Positions 58,723-64,000 of a DNA stretch of 64,000 nt are shown piece after piece. A program made the translations under genes and the position numbers. The notes under the pieces were generated by a model. The model saw nothing but the letters and a program-made list of their open reading frames with translations. It was not told the origin of the DNA and did no database searches. Origin of the DNA: Leptospira noumeaensis (lineage in GTDB: Bacteria > Spirochaetota > Leptospiria > Leptospirales > Leptospiraceae); NCBI RefSeq assembly GCF_004770765.1, contig NZ_RQFK01000026.1:744001-808000 (forward strand). The letters run 5' to 3'. How positions within the stretch are numbered: the stretch's first letter is position 1; every line of letters starts with the position of its first letter.

Positions 58723-60141
58723 ATGAACTTCTATAAAGATAAAAATTACACCTTTTACTCTGTCATTTTGATTCTAGGAATCTTTAGTGGAAATCGTCTC
58801 GAAGCGATTGATGGTCTCACCCGGAATGCTTTTAACGCACGTTACGAAGGTTTGGCAGGAACCAATACAGCGTTAGGTGGTTCGGCGATTGATGTTGCTT
58901 TGAATCCGGCAAATCTTTCCTTGAAAAAAGGAAAACTTTTAGAATTTGGAGCCACGAACTCAACCATTTACACGAGATACCAAGATCGTTTTTTGGATTC
59001 GAATCCACAGTATGTCTATTCAAACGATAAAAAATCAGCAATCAATGCACCAGCTCCTTACATTGCTTTTAAAACTCAAGTAACAGAAAACTTACATTAT
59101 GGGATTGCATTTTATGTTTCAGGAGGAGCCAAAGGAGGAGTCGACAAAATTACTCGAAACACTCCCACCGGACAAACGTTAAATGATTGGGGTGGTTTAA
59201 ATCTTCCTGCAGGCATTGGAGACAATCCTCAAGTCAAAGAGTCCAATTCCAACGAATTTGCAATCGCAAAATTAGTCAATGGGATCTCTTATGATTTTGG
59301 AAAATTATCTGTTGGTATCAGTATTGAAGGGCTGTACGGATACCAACGGTTGAATCAAAAATATTATGATTTAACTGGATCCATAGAAGTTCCAGGGACT
59401 GGATCTTATTATGAAAGTAGTAAGAAGTCATTTGCCTTAGGTGGTATTTTTGGATTAAATTATAAAGTCACTGAGTGGTTACGTGTTGCATATTCTTACC
59501 AAGCACATGCCGCATTGCCAATGAATGGTCATTACACTGTTGGTATCAATAACCCTGCCTATTATCGCACTACTGGTGTCTCTTATTTTTTCAATATGCC
59601 TGAAAAACATTCCTTGGGTTTCGCCTTCGGTGCAAACAATCTTAAAGTTGGTTTGGATTTTGTTTATACAAATTATGGCTCTTACTTAAGAAAAGTCACT
59701 CAGAAGTTAGAAGATCCTTGGCTTGCTACACCCATTGGCAATGTCCAAGCCGGTGATGCCCAATTAAATTTTAGAGATCAATTTGCTGCCCTCATTGGAC
59801 TAGAGCATAAAGTAAGTGAAAGTTGGATCTATCGGTTGGGATATAGTTATAATACTCTTCCCATTAAAAGTAACGGTTTGGGTGGATCGACAGGAGGATT
59901 CTTTTCGTTACATCATGTAGTGGCTGCAGGATTCAGTTATCTTTTTGATAAATGGAGTCTTGATTTTGGGATCAGTTATAATGGACCAAGAAATAAAATC
60001 ACTGGTGCTAAAGGAACCGATTGGGATTTATCGCACTACATTCGTACTGGCCCTACATCGTTTAATGGGTTAGGGTATAGTTATAATGCGGAATCTTCCT
60101 TTGTGAACGTCACCTTAGGTGCAACAAGATCTTTTGATTGA
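58723..60141 (+). CDS. FadL/TodX (OMPP1) family outer-membrane protein
   Basis: 472 residues with AAGGA before the ATG. A signal-like start (FYSVILILGIFSGNRLEA) leads to the FadL hatch: RNAFNARYEGLAGTNTALGGSAIDVALNPANLSL, the NPA-x2-L motif of the family. Long alternating barrel strands follow (LLEFGATNSTIYTRYQ, HYGIAFYVSGGAKGG, LRVAYSYQAHAALPMNGHY, HKVSESWIYRLGYSYN) and the end FVNVTLGATRSFD with an aromatic-acid tail. It probably takes up fatty acids or other hydrophobics. Confidence 0.88.
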   Translation: MNFYKDKNYTFYSVILILGIFSGNRLEAIDGLTRNAFNARYEGLAGTNTALGGSAIDVALNPANLSLKKGKLLEFGATNSTIYTRYQDRFLDSNPQYVYSNDKKSAINAPAPYIAFKTQVTENLHYGIAFYVSGGAKGGVDKITRNTPTGQTLNDWGGLNLPAGIGDNPQVKESNSNEFAIAKLVNGISYDFGKLSVGISIEGLYGYQRLNQKYYDLTGSIEVPGTGSYYESSKKSFALGGIFGLNYKVTEWLRVAYSYQAHAALPMNGHYTVGINNPAYYRTTGVSYFFNMPEKHSLGFAFGANNLKVGLDFVYTNYGSYLRKVTQKLEDPWLATPIGNVQAGDAQLNFRDQFAALIGLEHKVSESWIYRLGYSYNTLPIKSNGLGGSTGGFFSLHHVVAAGFSYLFDKWSLDFGISYNGPRNKITGAKGTDWDLSHYIRTGPTSFNGLGYSYNAESSFVNVTLGATRSFD

Positions 60142-60290
60142 TTAAAAGATACAAACACATAAAAGCTTTCCTAAGTTAAGATAGTTGTTTTAGCTTTTAT
60201 GTGTTTAAAATTCGATCGGCATATAAAAAGACATTAATATTTTGTTATAGAAACTGATTTGGTTTGAAAGTGGCTATATTTTTTCTGCAG

Positions 60291-60343
60291 AAAACCTTCC
60301 CCCAATCCCATCAATGGACAGGATTTCAATTGGGGAAGGTTTT
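60291..60343. terminator. Long-stem terminator between FadL-like and giant lipoprotein genes
   Basis: AAAACCTTCCCCCAAT (60291-60306) pairs with ATTGGGGAAGGTTTT (60329-60343) with a single bulged base and a 22-base loop. T-rich tails lie on both strands. It sits 11 bp past the minus-strand lipoprotein stop and can also stop the FadL-like transcript. Confidence 0.75.
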
Positions 60344-60353
60344 CGATTAAATA

Positions 60354-63300
60354 TTAGTCTACTTTTCGGATAGAATAGTTTTGATCAGAAAGAAAATCTC
60401 CAATAAAGAGAGATTTACCATCATTAGTTAAGCTGTAACCTCCGCCGAACCTCGCGTTAGATCCAGTTCCATCTACAATGGAAAAATTATTCTGATTTCC
60501 TGCCATGGTAGACACTTGGAGAGGGGTGGCTATTTCGTTTGTAGCTAATAACAAAATACGAAGAGTGGTTCCAAAATCCATAAAATAGAGGAACCGGCCA
60601 TCTGTAGTTAACCCGGTTGGAGCCTTTAGTCTGGCAGCAGTTCCCACTCCGTCGACATGACCAGATTGTAGGTATGCTCCTGCGATCGTAGTCACTTGTG
60701 TTGTAACAGGATCGATTTTTCTGATTGTATTTGAGTCCGTGACATACAAGTAAGTCCCGTCACTAACAATCCTCGTAACGTTTGCAAAGCTGGCGCTGGA
60801 ACCGATTCCATCAGCAAAAGTTTTACTTCCTGAACCTGCAAGTGTAGTAACTTCCCCTGTTGCCAATGCAATTTTTCTAACAACTGCATTCCCATTATCT
60901 GCAACATAAAGATAGCCGCCTATTTTTGCAATTCCGCTAGGATTGTTGAATTTAGCGGCAGTTCCAATTCCATTTACATAACCTCCCCCAGTATCATTTG
61001 GATCGAAGCTAAATTTTAATACACCAGAACCTGCAAGTGTACTAACTTCCCAGGTTCCTATGTTCATTTTTCGAATCCTATGACCATCAGTTAGGTATAT
61101 ATAGTTACTGTCAGAGAAAATCGATGTGATGAATTGAAACCTAGCTGAAGATCCTGGTCCATCGACAGGGGGATCATAAGAAATGATTCCATAGGCTCCT
61201 GCAACAGTCGTTACCGCACGTGTGAAGATATTTGCAACTCGCACTGAAGTAGTATCTCCTATGAATAGATCTTTTCCATTGGTAGCAAGACTCAGGGTTC
61301 CTCCAAACCTTGCGACGTTTCCTATTCCATCCACATAACCAGGTGCTCCTCCAGCAAAAGTGGAAACTTGTCCTGACAAATTTAAAGGAACTAAACCATG
61401 CCCGTGAATAGGACTTCTTGCAGTAAAGGAGATTGTTCCTGTTGTGAATTTAGCAGTATCCAAACAACTTCCAGGATCATCGACAAAGGTGAATTGAAAA
61501 GTGTAGATTCCTGGTACATCTGGAATAAATTGTGCAAGCTTAGTATTGGCGTCCGTTATGTCCGCAGTCGTTTTTGCAGAACCAATTGGCTTGTTGATAA
61601 GAGTCCAAATGTATTGGTAGTTGGCAGCATTCGCTAGACAGATACTTGCGTCAGGATCGGTAGATGGTCTCGCATCTATGAATCCACTTGTTCCTGTATC
61701 AACTATAGGATTTAAACCCACTCCCATGGAAACGATAGGCGCCCCATTGGCCCTAGCTGTGGCTGCACTCAAAATTCCGTTCCAATTATTTCTATTGTTC
61801 ACTTCATCATAGGCTCTAATGCAGAAATAATGGATCGTACTGTCGGAGAGTCCTCCTACAACAAAGGAGAGAGGAGTTCCTGCTGGCACAGCGGATATCG
61901 AGTTGATTACATTCACTGCACTATCGCATTGTGCATCGTTGTTGATGGGAGAAGTGCTTCTTCTGATTTCGTAAGCGGAAGCACTTCCTGTATTTCCATC
62001 GTCACCTACAGCTAGCCAATTCAATCTGATTTGATGGTGCGAGATCGTAGTGGCAGACAGGTTCGTAAAAAACAAGTTCGCAGGAGGCACTATGTCTGGG
62101 ACTGGCTGAGTTGCCGCTGAAACCGTGCCGTTCCAAGTGTTCAAATTTCCTGAGTCATCAAAAGCGCGGATACAGAAATAATATGTAGTGTTAGGTGTTA
62201 ATCCGTTGATATCGAGTTTTTCTGGAAGCCCCGCATTTTTTGGAGTCAATCCATGGAATACGAGGGAGCCATTACAACTTGCATTATTATTGATGAGTGT
62301 GGTGGAACGATAGATTTGATAGCTTGAGGCTTTTCCATAAATTCCATCATCTCCTGGAGCGGTCCATTGCAATCGAATTTGTGTACTGGAAAGGGAAATT
62401 GCGATCAAATCAGTGATGTTATTCGGACCTACTGAGTCGTTCACTCTGACCGTTGCGGTCGTATTCATTGCTCCTACAGTGGCTACAACTCCTGCAAGCC
62501 CCGGGTGATTTGCTGTAAACACACCACCTGACAGGCTTCCTACAGGCGATCCGTTCAAAGCATTCCCGGTTGTATTATAACTTGCATTTACGTATCGGAA
62601 AGAACCACCGAAGCTGGCAGACACACCGAAGCTCACTTTTTCTGTTACATCCATTGTCGTCAAACTAGGATAAATTGCTAAGTGGTCTATTGCTGGATTA
62701 GATTCTCCATTTGGAGTGTGATCACTAGAGTTGGGGATCCCATCTCCGTCAGTGTCTGCGACTCCAGCCACATCACCAGGATTTGTATCACTTCTTCCAT
62801 TGTCTCTTTCCCAGGCACATAAAATTCCATCATTGTCTGCATCTCTTTTATAATTGTTGATATAAACAGTATCTCCCGAATCAGCAGGGTAAGTGAATAC
62901 GTTGGAATTCGGAACAGTGGAATTGAGTCCATGGATATCTACAGCAATCACTTGCATTTTGATACCTGTTTGGGACATCGCTTCGTAAGGAATGTTTGCA
63001 TTGTACCAGTTAGTAGAGCCTTCTCTAGTCATTTGGATGGAGTTTGCTCCTCCGTTAGCTGGCCCTGTGATTAAAAAAACGGAAATGGCATCTCCATCGG
63101 GATCGACCACTTCCGTTCTCAATTGATATGGTAAATAGCTACATCCTGCTTTGAAATAGTAATATGCTCCGTAAATGACTGGAGCATGATTTCCTGGAGG
63201 GGGAGTTCCTATTCCAAAGATGGAGAACGTCTTTGTTGTAAACACTAACTTATCCCCATCAATTCTAGTAGGATGCGCGCTCCAGGAAGGGAATCGATTG

Positions 63301-63758
63301 ACACCTTCTTCTGGGTTAGTGGAACTTATTGAAAATGCAATTGATTTCGATTTCTCTAAGTTATATGCCTGGATGGCGCTCGGATTGGAGACGATTTCAA
63401 TGGTAACTTCTTTTTGGAAACGATAGGAAGGGGTGATTTGATAGATATCAGCTGTAGGGATATAATTTCCTGGAAGCGCATTTGTTGGTGCCGAATATTT
63501 TGTAATACTAAACTCGACAGTCTCGCTTAACGCATCTTTCGGAATATCTATGGAGAATTTTCCATCTTTCGACACGATATGGGTTCCTTCCGCAGTAGCG
63601 GTTCCACCGCCTGCGCTTTCACCCGATACATTTTCACTCAGTCCTGCGCTGAGAAGAAGAGAAGCCTCTTTGATAGAGGAATCGTTATTTTGTTCGTTTA
63701 ATAAAGAACAGTCGATCCCCAGGAAAAGAATCAAAAATAGTTTTAGTATTTTCCACAT
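60354..63758 (-). CDS. Giant modular lipoprotein (thrombospondin-3-like, FN3, NHL repeats)
   Basis: 1134 residues. Signal LFLILFLGIDC with lipobox. About 50-190: a ZU5-like beta module (SKDGKFSIDIPKDALSETVEFSITKY). About 200-300: cadherin/PKD-like. About 300-350: Asp-rich thrombospondin type-3-like DADNDGILCAWE, DTDGDGIPNSSDHTPNG. An Ig-like stretch follows, then two fibronectin-III repeats (ITDLIAISLSSTQIRLQWTAPGDDG; LSATTISHHQIRLNWLAVGDDG). About 690-790: a PKD-like module. The last ~330 residues hold about six NHL-type propeller repeats, each with 'TVAG/TLAGSG...G.G.AARF' text such as VSTFAGG, TTLAGSGS and VSTMAGN. Surface adhesion or scaffold is likely. Nothing recognisable lies in 63759-64000 upstream. 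Confidence 0.9.
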   Translation of the reverse strand: MWKILKLFLILFLGIDCSLLNEQNNDSSIKEASLLLSAGLSENVSGESAGGGTATAEGTHIVSKDGKFSIDIPKDALSETVEFSITKYSAPTNALPGNYIPTADIYQITPSYRFQKEVTIEIVSNPSAIQAYNLEKSKSIAFSISSTNPEEGVNRFPSWSAHPTRIDGDKLVFTTKTFSIFGIGTPPPGNHAPVIYGAYYYFKAGCSYLPYQLRTEVVDPDGDAISVFLITGPANGGANSIQMTREGSTNWYNANIPYEAMSQTGIKMQVIAVDIHGLNSTVPNSNVFTYPADSGDTVYINNYKRDADNDGILCAWERDNGRSDTNPGDVAGVADTDGDGIPNSSDHTPNGESNPAIDHLAIYPSLTTMDVTEKVSFGVSASFGGSFRYVNASYNTTGNALNGSPVGSLSGGVFTANHPGLAGVVATVGAMNTTATVRVNDSVGPNNITDLIAISLSSTQIRLQWTAPGDDGIYGKASSYQIYRSTTLINNNASCNGSLVFHGLTPKNAGLPEKLDINGLTPNTTYYFCIRAFDDSGNLNTWNGTVSAATQPVPDIVPPANLFFTNLSATTISHHQIRLNWLAVGDDGNTGSASAYEIRRSTSPINNDAQCDSAVNVINSISAVPAGTPLSFVVGGLSDSTIHYFCIRAYDEVNNRNNWNGILSAATARANGAPIVSMGVGLNPIVDTGTSGFIDARPSTDPDASICLANAANYQYIWTLINKPIGSAKTTADITDANTKLAQFIPDVPGIYTFQFTFVDDPGSCLDTAKFTTGTISFTARSPIHGHGLVPLNLSGQVSTFAGGAPGYVDGIGNVARFGGTLSLATNGKDLFIGDTTSVRVANIFTRAVTTVAGAYGIISYDPPVDGPGSSARFQFITSIFSDSNYIYLTDGHRIRKMNIGTWEVSTLAGSGVLKFSFDPNDTGGGYVNGIGTAAKFNNPSGIAKIGGYLYVADNGNAVVRKIALATGEVTTLAGSGSKTFADGIGSSASFANVTRIVSDGTYLYVTDSNTIRKIDPVTTQVTTIAGAYLQSGHVDGVGTAARLKAPTGLTTDGRFLYFMDFGTTLRILLLATNEIATPLQVSTMAGNQNNFSIVDGTGSNARFGGGYSLTNDGKSLFIGDFLSDQNYSIRKVD

Positions 63759-64000
63759 AATTTATTTGCCTTTTATATATAAAAATTGCCATATTACTCT
63801 TGCAATTTACAGTATAATTAAAGTTATAGGATAACAAGCAAGAAGAAATGTTATGCGATAACTTATTTTTTGAAAAAAAGCCTTACTTGTATTGTGACAT
63901 ATTCACTATTTTGAAAGTGATTTAGATGAAGGTTACCTTCTGAATTTAACGGTTTTACCGTTTAAATATTTGTTTAAGTATAACTATCTTGCCACTTAGG

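Noticed and set aside
1..64000. tRNA, rRNA and known riboswitch classes
   Set aside because: Looked for T-loop-like GGTTCGAATCC patterns, rRNA landmarks and SAM/cobalamin/TPP leader motifs in the intergenic gaps; none was recognisable by eye.

Overview
The window is a chromosomal stretch from a spirochaete of the genus Leptospira, most likely from the saprophytic (L. biflexa-like) branch. This is inferred from moderately low G+C content, spirochaete-style lipoprotein signals (loose lipoboxes such as FTIHC, FENC and VFNC), a DUF1554 lipoprotein, a very large fibronectin-III/NHL lipoprotein, several PAS histidine kinases and STAS proteins, and tightly packed genes with ATGA or TAATG overlaps. 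No rRNA, tRNA, CRISPR array, transposase or prophage structural gene was seen.

Bases 1-34100 are mostly housekeeping. In order they hold: the end of a GTPase gene; a STAS protein and homoserine dehydrogenase (hom); a histone-tailed membrane protein; an ACT-domain protein; an exported FGE-like protein; a MarR/retinol-saturase-like/DUF4139 cluster; mtnP; STAS-galK; pgi; a probable MurU-AmgK pair for recycling peptidoglycan sugars; two PAS histidine kinases; a hydrolase, a ferredoxin and a lone receiver protein; and two transcription units, argG-coaD-antiporter-ndk and ispA-tlyA. After these come a lipoprotein nitrilase/Tat-like small subunit/GMC oxidoreductase cluster, rlmD-pyrD, a histidine kinase coupled to a receiver-HATPase protein, and HAD and RluA genes.

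Bases 34100-48900 hold an EAL protein, a DUF2804 lipoprotein, an accessory patch at 37333-38719, a porin, two methyl-accepting proteins, several lipoproteins and a TetR-hydrolase unit. The accessory patch contains two ~160-bp imperfect palindromes that look like integron attC sites. Each follows a short coding unit, and the second unit is a VapBC toxin-antitoxin pair with a nearly leaderless, operator-overlapped promoter.

Bases 48900-55920 are the richest accessory region. It holds a LURP-one protein, a PIN-GNAT-PUA-like fusion overlapping an ASCH-domain gene, small stress or ligand-binding proteins, GC-rich palindromes that share a 10-bp core, a small membrane protein with an HExxH motif, and a PD-(D/E)xK nuclease fused to a ParA/MinD-type ATPase. 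The PIN-GNAT/ASCH pair and the HExxH/nuclease-ParA pair are the best candidates for undescribed systems, possibly defence or RNA modification.

Bases 55920-64000 carry a DUF1554 lipoprotein, a divergent SDR/AraC pair, a FadL-family outer membrane protein and the 1134-residue modular lipoprotein, with clear terminators between units. All family calls come from reading the sequence and motifs by eye; no database search was run.
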